Assembly: GCA_019634625.1 (NCBI GenBank)
Contig: JAHCBA010000001.1
Span: 186,001 to 250,000 of the forward strand
Source of the DNA: Verrucomicrobiia bacterium
GTDB lineage: Bacteria; Verrucomicrobiota; Verrucomicrobiia; Limisphaerales; CAIMTB01
DNA: 64,000 bases
Direction of reading: 5' to 3'
The notes beneath the pieces were generated by a model. It worked only from the letters and a program-made list of their open reading frames with translations, ran no database searches and was not told the DNA's origin. Both the position numbers and the translations under genes were made by a program. Positions 16,999 to 25,032 of the stretch are shown one piece after another. The stretch's first letter is position 1. The number at the start of each line of letters is the position of its first letter.

Positions 16999-18425
16999 GC
17001 CGGCGCGACGAACTGCTGGCATTGGCGCGGGCGAACCCCGAGGGCATCGTCGATTACGTGCTCACGCTGGAAGAGCGGATCCGCCAACTGGAAGCGCGCG
17101 TCGTCGAGTTGGAAGCGCGTCTGGCTCAGAACAGCGGCAACAGCGGCCGGCCACCCTCCAGCGACGGCCTCGCCAAGCCGCCTCCACGCAGCTTGCGTGG
17201 CAAATCGGCGCGCAAACCCGGTGGCCAACCCGGTCACCCCGGTCGCACCCTTCAGGCGGTCGCCAAGCCCGACCGGGTCCAGGTTCACCCGCTCACCCAG
17301 TGTCATTGTGGCCAATGCGGCGGCGTATCTCTGCTCGGCCAGCCGGTGCTGGATCACGAGCGCCGCCAGGTGTTCGATCTTCCGGTGCTCCAACTCTCGG
17401 TGACCGAGCACCAGGTCGAGATCAAGTGCTGTCCGGTCTCGGGCCGGAAAGTCAGCGCTGCCTTTCCGGCGGGAGTCCTGGCCCCGGTGCAGTACGGCCC
17501 CAACTTCCGTGGGCTGGCGCTCTATCTGTTCAACCAACAACTCCTTCCCTACGACCGGTTGCGGCAAACCTGTCTCGATCTCTTTGGACAGCCCTTGAGC
17601 CTGGGCACCCTCGGTTCGATCAACGAAAGCGCCTACGATGTCCTTGCCCCGGTGGAGAGCGCCATCATCCGTGGCCTCATCCGGGCTGAGGTGGTGCATG
17701 TGGACGAAAGCGGGTTGCGCGTTGCCGGAAGCCTCCACTGGCTGCATGTCGCCTGCACACCCGAACTGACTCACTACGGCGTTCATGCCAATCGCGGGAC
17801 CGAAGCGATGGATGCGCTGGGGGTGCTGCCCCTCTGCCGACTATGGCTGGTGCACGACCACTGGAAGCCCTATTTCAAGTACGACGCCCTGCACGCGCTC
17901 TGCAACCAGCACCTCCTGCGGGAACTCAAGTTTGTGGCCGAGCAGATGAATGAAGCCTGGGCCTCGGAACTGAGCGCGTTCCTGATCGGTTGGAAGAACG
18001 ACCCGCTCACTGCCCTGGGACTCGATGAGGACCAGTTCAACCGGGCCCATGCCCACTACCGCGCAATCCTCCGTCGGGGTCGGCGCCTTCATCCCCGCCG
18101 CCGGTCCGGGCAGGGTCGGACCAAGCAGGACAAGGCGACCAATCTGCTTGACCGCCTGGAGGACTACGATCTGTCGGTGCTGGCCTACCTGATCGATCCC
18201 AAGGTCCCCTTCACCAACAACCAGGGCGAGCAGGACATTCGCATGATCAAGGTGAAGCAGAAAATCAGCGGCTGCTTCCGGACCTTGCGCGGGGCGAACC
18301 TCTTCGCGCGCATTCGCAGCTACCTCTCCACCTGCCGCAAGCAGGGACACAATCTCTGGGACGCCTGCCGGCGCCTGGCGCTCGGACAACCCTTCATGCC
18401 CGAGGTTCCGGCCGCCGGCCCCTGA
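16995..18425 (+). CDS. IS66-type transposase
   Basis: 476 residues. N-terminal coiled coil (about 18-45, LEERIRQLEARVVELEARL), then the linker QNSGNSGRPPSSDG typical of IS66 TnpC, a zinc-binding segment around CHCGQCGG, and a DDE core. The core shows HVDESGLRV (first Asp), WLVHDHWKPYF (second Asp) and FTNNQGEQDIRMIKVKQKISG (Glu region). Length and motifs suggest an intact enzyme. It overlaps the DUF4338 gene and is read in the same direction. Confidence 0.95.
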   Translation: MSRRDELLALARANPEGIVDYVLTLEERIRQLEARVVELEARLAQNSGNSGRPPSSDGLAKPPPRSLRGKSARKPGGQPGHPGRTLQAVAKPDRVQVHPLTQCHCGQCGGVSLLGQPVLDHERRQVFDLPVLQLSVTEHQVEIKCCPVSGRKVSAAFPAGVLAPVQYGPNFRGLALYLFNQQLLPYDRLRQTCLDLFGQPLSLGTLGSINESAYDVLAPVESAIIRGLIRAEVVHVDESGLRVAGSLHWLHVACTPELTHYGVHANRGTEAMDALGVLPLCRLWLVHDHWKPYFKYDALHALCNQHLLRELKFVAEQMNEAWASELSAFLIGWKNDPLTALGLDEDQFNRAHAHYRAILRRGRRLHPRRRSGQGRTKQDKATNLLDRLEDYDLSVLAYLIDPKVPFTNNQGEQDIRMIKVKQKISGCFRTLRGANLFARIRSYLSTCRKQGHNLWDACRRLALGQPFMPEVPAAGP

Positions 18426-18617
18426 CCGGGCAACCTCGTAGCGGCGCGGACGAGCCCGCGACCGAAGCCCTCCTGCTCCGATTTCCCGACTTGCCGGGAC
18501 CCTCTACCGCGGAAAGCCGCAACAGTAGCGATCCTCCCCGCTCATCCGTCCTGGCCAGTGCCGTCACTTGCACCGCTCCCGGGCCCCCCCATTTGGGGAC
18601 CTGAACAGTTACGCCCC

Positions 18618-20291
18618 ATGAACTCTGCCGCCGACAAGAAGACTGCCGCTGAGGTTGAAACCGAGTCACCCCGCGCCGAAATCATCGGCATCTTGTCCGA
18701 AAAGGGACTCAATGGAACTGAGCGTGGAACACTGATTGCCAACGCGGTCGTTGAGTCACTTTCGAGGCGCGGCAGGTTCTACTATCACGCCGACCGCAGA
18801 GACTTTGATTCCGCAATGTTCTTCGACGCCGATAGGAAGCGCCTGGAACGGGTTCGGTCTGACGCGTTCCGAGGGTGGATTTCCGAATGGACCGCACTGA
18901 ACCGGGCGGCCACCCACTCGAAGTTTATCGAGTCCGGAATAGAGACCGCCGCGCTTGCCGGGCCACTCACAACCGGCATCGTTCCCGAAGCCTACTTCTG
19001 TTCCCGGGGCGGTGCCGTCTATCTTTCCAACGGCGACGGCTCGATTGTCCGCGTTCGCGCCGAAGGAATTGACATGGTGGACAACGGGACCGACGGAGTT
19101 CTTTTCGCGGCCGGGCGCACACTGGCGCCGTGGGCACTCACTGGCCCTCGCGACCCGTTCGAGACGTGCAGCCTGTTCAGCAACGTGAATTGCGGGGCCA
19201 CGCACGGAAGAGACCTTCTGAAGCTATGGGTTCTCTCGCTTCCGACTTCGCCGAGATCGAAGCCGCCGCTGTGTCTCGCGGGCGACGTCGGCAGCGGGAA
19301 GACACGGGCAGCGAAGGGCATCGCGGAACTGTACGGAATGCCATTCGTGGCCTCGGCGGTCGAAGAGTCACGCGAAGACGATTTCTGGCCCGGCATCGAC
19401 GCGGGCGGGCTGTTCACGCTGGACAACGCCGACTCCCGCGTTCGGTGGCTCGCCGATGCGCTGGCGTCTGCCGCTACGGACGGTTGCTCCCAGAGGCGCA
19501 AGCTCTACACAAACTCGGAGACCGTGAACCTTCGTGCCCGCGCTTGGGTGGCCGTGACGACCGCCAACCCGACCTTTGCCAGCGACCCGGGACTCGCCGA
19601 CCGCCTGCTCGTGGTGCGACTACTCCGACGGGAGGGCGAGACCGCCGACACCGCGCTTTCTGACGAAATTACCGCGAACCGCAACGCCGGACTATCCTTC
19701 GTCGCACGCACGCTTCAACGGGCCCTGGCTGATTCCTCGCCGGTCCCCTCCGGACTGAACGCACGCCACCCGGATTTCGCATCGTTCGCGGTTCGGATCG
19801 GGAGGGCAATCGGGCGGGAGGTGGAGGCCGTCGCGGCTCTGTCGAGCGCGGAAGCGGACAAGGGCCGGTTTTGCGTCGAGAACGATCCGATTGGCGCCGC
19901 CCTACTTTCGCTCGTCGAGGCTTCCGGGTTCATTTCCGGGACTGCCGCCGAGATCGGCCCGCGCCTTATCGAAGTGGACTCGGAGCTTGAGAACCGGGCG
20001 ACGCCGAAGCGTCTCGGCAAGAAGTTGTCGGCACTATGGCCGCACCTGGAGCGCGTCATGGGTGCGCGAAAAGAGGCCAACCGCATCGGGGTCACGACCT
20101 TTCGATTCACCCGACAAGGAGGCTTGGTGCAGGGTTTGCAGGGTTTCGACCCCCATGGTTTTGAAAAGTCCCCTCGTGAAGAGAATTCTGGGGACTTTTG
20201 GAAACCATGCTCTTCAAACCCTGCAAACCCTGCAACCGAGTCCGATTTCCGTCTCGGCGACTCACAACCCGAAATGGTTTGGCCGGACTAA
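18618..20291 (+). CDS. AAA+ ATPase/helicase half of a split primase-helicase
   Basis: 557 residues from ATG 18618, which lies inside the right target duplication. Walker A GDVGSGKT at 222-229, Walker B LFTLDN at 265-270, sensor-1 Asn in TTANPTF (about 317), and an arginine-finger candidate in DPGLADRLL (329). The N-terminal 200 residues are a helical adaptor. The arrangement suits a replicative helicase partner of the TOPRIM primase. The frame is open leftward across the duplication and, without the IS, continues from the primase. The C-terminal 60 residues are a polar tail rich in Asn, Pro and Ser. Confidence 0.85.
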   Translation: MNSAADKKTAAEVETESPRAEIIGILSEKGLNGTERGTLIANAVVESLSRRGRFYYHADRRDFDSAMFFDADRKRLERVRSDAFRGWISEWTALNRAATHSKFIESGIETAALAGPLTTGIVPEAYFCSRGGAVYLSNGDGSIVRVRAEGIDMVDNGTDGVLFAAGRTLAPWALTGPRDPFETCSLFSNVNCGATHGRDLLKLWVLSLPTSPRSKPPLCLAGDVGSGKTRAAKGIAELYGMPFVASAVEESREDDFWPGIDAGGLFTLDNADSRVRWLADALASAATDGCSQRRKLYTNSETVNLRARAWVAVTTANPTFASDPGLADRLLVVRLLRREGETADTALSDEITANRNAGLSFVARTLQRALADSSPVPSGLNARHPDFASFAVRIGRAIGREVEAVAALSSAEADKGRFCVENDPIGAALLSLVEASGFISGTAAEIGPRLIEVDSELENRATPKRLGKKLSALWPHLERVMGARKEANRIGVTTFRFTRQGGLVQGLQGFDPHGFEKSPREENSGDFWKPCSSNPANPATESDFRLGDSQPEMVWPD

Positions 20292-20528
20292 ATGCGACTT
20301 CGAGTTACTATGAACGACAGAGACCTTGAAACCCTTGCGGGCCGGGTGGAGCGATGCGGGACGCTGACCCGCGCCATCCGGGCTCTTCGCTGGTGCCGGG
20401 AGTGGCCTGCTGGTCACGCCGACCGGCCGGCCCAACCCGGATTCGTCCGCGACTTCGAGAAGGCCCACGGTCCCTTGCCGGCGAGCGCGGAACGGATCAT
20501 GGCTGAGTTTCAGCCGGAGGACGCATGA
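20292..20528 (+). CDS. small hypothetical protein (78 aa)
   Basis: Starts directly after the stop of the ATPase gene (ATG 20292; ATG 20310 is an alternative giving 72 residues) and overlaps the nuclease gene by four bases. The product is helical, with LAGRVERCGTLTRAIRALRWCREWPAG, followed by DFEKAHGPLPASAERIMAEF. No known domain is recognised. Tight packing within the replication operon suggests a function linked to the ATPase or the nuclease. Confidence 0.65.
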   Translation: MRLRVTMNDRDLETLAGRVERCGTLTRAIRALRWCREWPAGHADRPAQPGFVRDFEKAHGPLPASAERIMAEFQPEDA

Positions 20529-21034
20529 ACGACGACATCGACCTTCCAAGCGACGGCTCGTGCCGGCCGTGCATCGTGGTCGATTCGAGGGAGCAAACGC
20601 CTCTGGCCTTCCGGCGCCTGGCGTCGGTCGTTGGGACGCTTGGAACTGGCGACTACTCGGCGCGGGGCTTGGAACATCACCTCGTGGTCGAGCGGAAGTC
20701 CGTCGCGGATTTGATCGGGTCGCTTGGTCCGGAACGCGAGCGGTTCGAGAGGGAATTGCATCGGCTTCGCGGGTTCGTCTTCCCCCGCCTGCTGATCGTC
20801 GGGACCGAGGCCGAGGTGATTGCTGGGCGCTATCGGTCGAACATGAAGCCGCGTTCTGTCATGGCTTCGTTGCATGCCTTCGAGGCGCGTTACGGCGTGC
20901 CGATTGTTTGGGTGGCCGATCCGGAATCGGCGGCGCGACTGGTCGAACGGTGGGCGGCGTGGTGCGCGTACGACGTGACCCGGTCCGCGAGGCTGTTGGC
21001 GAAGGGCATGCCGGAAGCCGTGGAGGCGCGTTGA
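20525..21034 (+). CDS. ERCC4/XPF-type nuclease
   Basis: 169 residues. Nuclease landmarks: VVDSREQTPL at 18-27, GDYS at 42-45 and VVERKSVADLIGSL at 54-67, the V-E-R-K-x3-D active-site motif. The C-terminal half is short and has no HhH tandem or helicase. Stand-alone ERCC4 nucleases of this size occur in phages and satellites, where they cut branched or flap DNA during replication or host takeover. It follows the 78-residue ORF with an ATGA overlap. Confidence 0.88.
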   Translation: MNDDIDLPSDGSCRPCIVVDSREQTPLAFRRLASVVGTLGTGDYSARGLEHHLVVERKSVADLIGSLGPERERFERELHRLRGFVFPRLLIVGTEAEVIAGRYRSNMKPRSVMASLHAFEARYGVPIVWVADPESAARLVERWAAWCAYDVTRSARLLAKGMPEAVEAR

Positions 21035-21138
21035 GGAGAGGCCCGCTGTGGTTACCCTCGGACGAAATCAAAACCGCGTGGCGGTGCCCGTGCGGGGCGG
21101 GAAAGGGCATCCCAGAGAAAAAGGGGGGAAAAAGGTAA
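21031..21138 (+). CDS. possible mini-protein (35 aa)
   Basis: A TTG at 21031 overlaps the nuclease stop (TTGA) and opens 35 codons, LRRGPLWLPSDEIKTAWRCP, then CGAGKGIPEKKGGKR. It contains a CPC-G motif and a lysine-rich end encoded by an A5-G6-A5 run (about 21118-21133). The unusual start and short length make this weak; the overlap is the only argument for it. Confidence 0.25.
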   Translation: MRRGPLWLPSDEIKTAWRCPCGAGKGIPEKKGGKR

Positions 21139-21242
21139 GTATTTTCTTTAAACCCGCTCACACGGCAGGGTTGGCAGGACGGCGAACTTTATGCATAAAG
21201 CCCTCGAAAATCGAACTGTCACCCCCTCCATCTGAATCACCT

Positions 21243-22112
21243 ATGAACTCACAACCGAAATCCAACGCTCAACTGGCAAAAAAGTACGGCGCGACGACCC
21301 GAACCGTTCAACGCTGGCGTGCCGAAGGCGCACCCCTCCATGACCACGCTCAAATGCTCTCATGGCTGGCTGGCCGGCGCGTTTGTCCGGAACCGCCGGT
21401 TGAATCACCCATGACATCGGCGGCGAAAGTGATGTCACCCCCGACGCCGCCTGTGGAACCGCCGGCAGGGGCGGCTTGTGCCGATGCCGGGGACGGGGAC
21501 GAGGGTGCGGCGCAAGCATTGCGAAGGCTGGAGGCAGGCGAGCGGCAGGCACACAACGCCTTCCTGCGAGCCGTTGAGTCTGGCGACCCCAGGGCAATCG
21601 CGTCGTCGCGGCGTGGATGGTTGGCGGTGTGCGAGGCGCTGAGGAAAGCGGACCTGGCGGTGAGTGAGGTGAGGCGAGGCGACACGGTTTCCAGCGTTGC
21701 CGCCGTCGGGGCGTTCATAGCCGCGTTGGCACCACTCCGACAGCATGCCGCGGCCCTGCTATCAAGGATAGGTCCGGGGTGTTGCTCCCAGGCGCGGGAT
21801 GCGAGCGCATCCGCAGAGATCGAGGCTGTCATTCAGGGTGAATGCGACGCGCTGGAAGTATCCATCGAACACGCCATCGAGCTGTTTTCCGGCAACCTTG
21901 GCCAGCAGGCCGGGGAGGTTGGGAAGCGGGTCTTGGATCAATCGCTGACGGCGGGACGGACCCTCCAATCGCTACTCGGACGGATGTTCGGGGAGCTGGA
22001 TGAGACCGCGTCCCGTCGCCCGATCGCGAGGCATGAACTCAAAAGCGCGAGGGAACGGTTGTTTCTGGAGTTCTCGAAGAGACTCGGCGGGCTTGGGGAG
22101 GGTAAGCCATGA
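21243..22112 (+). CDS. HTH protein resembling a terminase small subunit
   Basis: 289 residues from ATG 21243; in-frame sequence back to 21048 lacks coding character. The N-terminal helix-turn-helix (SNAQLAKKYGATTRTVQRW, about 6-24, then RAEGAPL) matches Nu1-type terminase small subunits and phage/plasmid HTH proteins. A Pro-rich linker (about 55-85) leads to a long helical region (95-280). No large terminase subunit is present. In phage satellites a lone TerS redirects helper packaging; that role here is inference. A site-specific DNA-binding regulator is the main alternative. Confidence 0.65.
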   Translation: MNSQPKSNAQLAKKYGATTRTVQRWRAEGAPLHDHAQMLSWLAGRRVCPEPPVESPMTSAAKVMSPPTPPVEPPAGAACADAGDGDEGAAQALRRLEAGERQAHNAFLRAVESGDPRAIASSRRGWLAVCEALRKADLAVSEVRRGDTVSSVAAVGAFIAALAPLRQHAAALLSRIGPGCCSQARDASASAEIEAVIQGECDALEVSIEHAIELFSGNLGQQAGEVGKRVLDQSLTAGRTLQSLLGRMFGELDETASRRPIARHELKSARERLFLEFSKRLGGLGEGKP

Positions 22113-22279
22113 GCAGGAAACTGACCGAGTCGGAGCGACTGGTCTTAGACTCCGTGACCGCACCGCCCGATGAGAGCGTTGAGGACTTTTTGGCCAGCGT
22201 AGCGTTCGGGGTGCCCAAGACACCGAAGGCGACGGTCCTGAAACCGAAGGCAAAAAGGAAACGGAATGAGTTACCATGA
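22109..22279 (+). CDS. small hypothetical protein (56 aa)
   Basis: ATG 22109 overlaps the upstream TGA by four bases. The product begins MSRKLTESERLVLDSVTAPP and ends with a lysine-rich tail (KAKRKRNELP). It is acidic then strongly basic, with no recognised domain. The overlap chain with both neighbours supports translation. Confidence 0.55.
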   Translation: MSRKLTESERLVLDSVTAPPDESVEDFLASVAFGVPKTPKATVLKPKAKRKRNELP

Positions 22280-22502
22280 CCCAGCGCGGCTGTTCGAGGG
22301 GCGGAAGAAGGAGGTGACGAATCCTCAAGGCGTGAATCAGCACGGGGAGGCTGACCCTCAAAATGAGGTTCAACCAACAACCGCCGCTCAAATCGCCGCC
22401 GAGACGGGCGTCAGCCGCGCCACCGTCGAACGCGACGTAGCCTTCGCCAAAGCCGCCGACAAACTCTGCGTGGCGGATGACATAACAAAGGCTCGCCAAT
22501 GA
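22266..22502 (+). CDS. small HTH protein (78 aa)
   Basis: Starts at ATG 22266, overlapping the previous ORF by 14 bases. The C-terminal half is a helix-turn-helix, TTAAQIAAETGVSRATVERD followed by VAFAKAAD, as in ParB-like and replication-control proteins whose HTH is followed by a short helix. The N-terminus is polar. It overlaps the next gene by four bases (ATGA). Likely a DNA-binding regulator; the partner sites are unknown. Confidence 0.65.
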   Translation: MSYHDPARLFEGRKKEVTNPQGVNQHGEADPQNEVQPTTAAQIAAETGVSRATVERDVAFAKAADKLCVADDITKARQ

Positions 22503-22798
22503 ATGGCTTCGATGATGACAGCAGCGTGGTCCCGGCCGTGGACTTCCCTTACGACGACATAGACGCCCCCGTGGACTCACCTCGCGATGACAACACCCTC
22601 ATGCACGTCCTGTCGATCATCTGCGATGGGCGCGACGCGGAGCAGATAGGCAAGCGTGCTCTGGTCGTTCAGCAACTCCTGAATCCGCTCCCAGGCACAC
22701 AACGGGACTTGGCTAAGACTCTCGGAGTGTCTGAGGGTCGAGTAAGCCAGCTACTTAAGGCGCTGCGGGCCGCATTGCTGTCATCCACAACGACTTAG
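22499..22798 (+). CDS. small acidic HTH protein, sigma-region-4-like
   Basis: 99 residues. The first 33 are very acidic (DDDSSVVPAVDFPYDDIDAP). The C-terminal part, LPGTQRDLAKTLGVSEGRVSQLLKALRAAL, is a clear helix-turn-helix similar to sigma region 4 or HTH_XRE types. It is the last gene of a run of overlapping short ORFs. A transcription regulator of the island is the simplest reading. Confidence 0.65.
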   Translation: MNGFDDDSSVVPAVDFPYDDIDAPVDSPRDDNTLMHVLSIICDGRDAEQIGKRALVVQQLLNPLPGTQRDLAKTLGVSEGRVSQLLKALRAALLSSTTT

Positions 22799-22838
22799 GT
22801 TGGCTAAGTCACTCTGCCGCTAAAGTCCGGACACATTC

Positions 22839-23408
22839 TTGATGGCATCAAAAACTTTGAGAACGTCACGGGAGCTTGTCGTGGAGGCCCTGGACCGGTT
22901 GTGCGACTTGTCACTGACCCAAGACGACCCCAACGCTCCACACTTCGGCGGGCCCAGGCTTCCCGAGACCTTCCGTGAAAAGCGCCAACGCATGGAGGCC
23001 GAGGCGGCGGCGGCGCGGGCGGAGCATGAGGCGGAGCAACGGCGGTTGGCCAGTCTGTTTGTGAGTGTGCGCGACGGACAGGCCCATGCCCGTCGTTCAC
23101 GCCAGAAACTCGAATCCATCGAGGCCAGCCTGAAGGATTCAGATGGTGACATCGCGGCACAGTGTCAATGGCTGGTGGACACCTACGGTCATGCTGGCGA
23201 CGGCATGAATCCGATGGGATTGCAGCAACTTGCGGTCCTGCATGCGCTCAAGGCCAGTCGGGAGCAACTGATTGGCGCGGCGCGGCGTGAGTTTGAAAGC
23301 GCATCGGCGGCGCTGAGTAGGTTGGTGTCTGAGAACTCGAAGGACTTGGAGGCGATGGGACTTTTCAAAGCTGAGTCGCCAGAAGACACTGGCGCGAGCC
23401 CTTCCTGA
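22839..23408 (+). CDS. coiled-coil hypothetical protein (189 aa)
   Basis: Starts at ATG 22839 or 22842. Long charged helices dominate: REKRQRMEAEAAAARAEHEA at about 46-66 and a second run over 85-105. The C-terminal third (ALKASREQLIGAARREFESA, then SAALSRLVSE) is also helical. No enzymatic motif is seen. Such proteins in islands and phages are often scaffolding-like or of unknown use; nothing here decides it. Confidence 0.65.
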   Translation: MMASKTLRTSRELVVEALDRLCDLSLTQDDPNAPHFGGPRLPETFREKRQRMEAEAAAARAEHEAEQRRLASLFVSVRDGQAHARRSRQKLESIEASLKDSDGDIAAQCQWLVDTYGHAGDGMNPMGLQQLAVLHALKASREQLIGAARREFESASAALSRLVSENSKDLEAMGLFKAESPEDTGASPS

Positions 23409-23460
23409 TATCGACAATTCGCAGAGACAGGCGCACACTCTCACCGAAGGAGACACTGAC

Positions 23461-23784
23461 ATGAACGACAACAAACTTAGCGGGCTGGCCCGAGTCACCG
23501 CAGCATTCGCGGCGGAGCATCAATCGAAGAAGGAGCGAGTCCTGGCCGCACACGCCGTCGCGGATTCCCTCCGCCCGAAGAGCAACATGGTTGGGTTGCA
23601 CGGGCTGGAGAAGGTCACCGAGGCTTTCGCGGGGGCCCAGGCGCGGCGCATCGTCGAGGCCTTGGCCAGAAAGACCGGCATTCCGCTGCCGGGGGCGCCG
23701 AAACCGGCCGCGCAACTGCTGGGAACCAGTCCGGCGCCGGCCCGTCGTCTCTGCGGTGTGATGCCGTTGGGATTCGCGGATTGA
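23461..23784 (+). CDS. hypothetical protein (107 aa)
   Basis: A good ribosome-binding site (AAGGAG, about 10 bases ahead) precedes ATG 23461. The sequence contains an internal repeat: LSGLARVTAAFAAEHQSKKERVLAA and LHGLEKVTEAFAGAQARRIVEAL share the pattern L-x-G-L-x-x-V-T-x-A-F-A. The C-terminus is Pro/Ala-rich. No family is recognised. The duplicated helix suggests a small dimeric or adaptor fold. Confidence 0.6.
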   Translation: MNDNKLSGLARVTAAFAAEHQSKKERVLAAHAVADSLRPKSNMVGLHGLEKVTEAFAGAQARRIVEALARKTGIPLPGAPKPAAQLLGTSPAPARRLCGVMPLGFAD

Positions 23785-23897
23785 ACCATCCTCGCGGCGG
23801 GCGCCATCCATGCGCCTTTTCGCGGCGAACCCCGGCGCCGGCCGCACCAACCGGGGGCTGGCAGGACCACCCACCTGCCGGCATTTGAGGAACCGAC

Positions 23898-24182
23898 ATG
23901 CCAACATTGAGCGGAACGATTCGGTCCATCGGCGGCAACCCGGTTCGGACCGTCGTCAAGGCGACGAGGACGAGCAAGCCGGGCCCTGTCGGCGACGGGA
24001 AGTTTTGCCTCGGCGGTTCAGTGTCCTTCGAGACCGATGCCGACGGGAACTTCTCCGTGACGCTGGTGCATGGCGAGTTTCGACTGGACTGGAGCGTGGG
24101 CGGGCTTCCCTCGCGGCTGAACATCGTCATTCCCGAGGGCGCCGAGACCGTCTCGCTGGTTGACGTGATGGCCCCGACCTGA
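23898..24182 (+). CDS. small beta-rich hypothetical protein (94 aa)
   Basis: MPTLSGTIRSIGGNPVRTVV leads into alternating hydrophobic strands (GGSVSFETDADGNFSVTLVH, then LPSRLNIVIPEGAETVSLVD). The pattern resembles carboxypeptidase-regulatory-like or transthyretin-type beta sandwiches, without a signal peptide. It is the last rightward gene of the island, ending 38 bp before a terminator hairpin. Function unknown; a structural role is possible. Confidence 0.6.
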   Translation: MPTLSGTIRSIGGNPVRTVVKATRTSKPGPVGDGKFCLGGSVSFETDADGNFSVTLVHGEFRLDWSVGGLPSRLNIVIPEGAETVSLVDVMAPT

Positions 24183-24220
24183 CCAACGGATTCACGGTCA
24201 CGCCCCCGAGAACGGCGCAC

Positions 24221-24254
24221 GCCCGGTCTTCCGCGTAGGGGAGGCCGGGCTTTT
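24221..24254 (+). terminator. rho-independent terminator ending the rightward island operon
   Basis: GCCCGGTCTTCC and GGGAGGCCGGGC form a 12-bp stem with three G-T wobbles around loop GCGTAG (24221-24250), followed by TTTT. It lies between the last rightward gene and the convergent PIN toxin gene. Confidence 0.8.
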
Positions 24255-24350
24255 CGTCTGCTATGGCCACCTTCCCCCGGTTGTTCCGATGCGTCTCCGT
24301 GGCACCTGGAGCGTCGATTCCGGCATCGAGGCGCGCTGAATTGCCCCGCG

Positions 24351-24848
24351 TCAGGCTGCCCGAAGTAATGCCTTTGGATGGGCGACGTTAACGGGCGGCA
24401 AATCGAAATTGGCGAGGCACAAGGAAATCGCGTCACTGTCCGCGTCGAGGAGGTGCCGGTCGGACGTCACCAAAACGGGAAGATCGCAGAGGCTCGCCTC
24501 AGCGAGAATCAACGCATCATGGAGTTCATCGGAGGGGAGCTTGCATCGCCAAATCGCTTCTCTCGCGACCTTCTCCGCGATGCCATGCTCCACCGGCGAG
24601 AGCGGCAGTGGCGTTGCCCCCCAGCCCCGCAGGTCCCGGAGTGCTACCCCCGCAAGCGCCTGTTCCTCACCCTCCTTCTCCGTCGCCGCGTGAGCCAGTT
24701 CCTCAATGACGGTCGGTGTGGCGAACAGCGCAAATCCCCGCTCTTGGAACTTCTCACGAAAGGCGTGCGCCCAATTCTCGCCCCCCGCCAAGGCGTACAA
24801 GACGTTAGTGTCGAGCGCGAACCGCTTGCTTCGCCGGGGCTGCCCCAT
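24351..24848 (-). CDS. PIN-domain RNase, toxin of a toxin-antitoxin pair
   Basis: 165 residues. PIN acidic residues are in place: D13 in ALDTNVLY, E49/E50 in PTVIEELAH, D111 in ELHDALILAEA, and D130 in VTSDRHLLD. VapC-type PIN toxins cleave tRNA or rRNA. The gene overlaps the upstream small antitoxin-like ORF by 44 bases. Its place against the right att site is typical for island-stabilising systems. The C-terminal tail (about 145-165) is outside the core domain. Confidence 0.85.
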   Translation of the reverse strand: MGQPRRSKRFALDTNVLYALAGGENWAHAFREKFQERGFALFATPTVIEELAHAATEKEGEEQALAGVALRDLRGWGATPLPLSPVEHGIAEKVAREAIWRCKLPSDELHDALILAEASLCDLPVLVTSDRHLLDADSDAISLCLANFDLPPVNVAHPKALLRAA

Positions 24849-24999
24849 AGATTATCTGCATTCCCCGCTCGAAAAGCCGCGCCCGATCCGAGTCCGACAG
24901 GCGGTTTGCCGTCTCTCGCGTTTGGCGGGCGAGCTTCGTGCTTGCCGGCTCTTCGCCCTCCCTCTCGCCCTGCTTGGTGATAGGCTTGTCGGTTGCCAT
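24805..24999 (-). CDS. antitoxin-like small protein
   Basis: 64 residues from ATG 24999 (MATDKPITKQGEREGEEPAS). An in-frame ATG at 25077 exists, but its extra sequence lies in tandem repeats and is probably non-coding. Polar and charged, with a central helix ARQTRETANRLSDSDRARLF. Size, order (antitoxin before toxin) and the 44-base overlap fit the partner of the PIN toxin. The DNA-binding fold is not recognisable, so the antitoxin call rests on context. Confidence 0.6.
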   Translation of the reverse strand: MATDKPITKQGEREGEEPASTKLARQTRETANRLSDSDRARLFERGMQIIYGAAPAKQAVRARH

Positions 25000-25032
25000 C
25001 GAGGCTCCTCGCGAATTGTGTGTTGCGCCAGT

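Larger units (their letters stand above)
15956..18612 (+). mobile_element. complete IS66-family element (2,657 bp) with DUF4338 passenger
   Basis: The terminal inverted repeats are GTAACTATTCAGGTC (15956-15970) and the complement of GACCTGAACAGTTAC (18598-18612), one mismatch in 15. Both ends abut the 8-bp duplication GCCCCATG. Two overlapping rightward genes fill it: a DUF4338 protein and an IS66-type transposase. The usual IS66 helper genes (tnpA, tnpB) are absent. It interrupts the island's primase-ATPase gene. Near-perfect ends and an exact target duplication point to a recent insertion. Confidence 0.95.

Noticed and set aside
21115-21136. Programmed frameshift at the A5-G6-A5 run
   Set aside because: No downstream frame with a recognised product would be joined; probably a simple homopolymer run.
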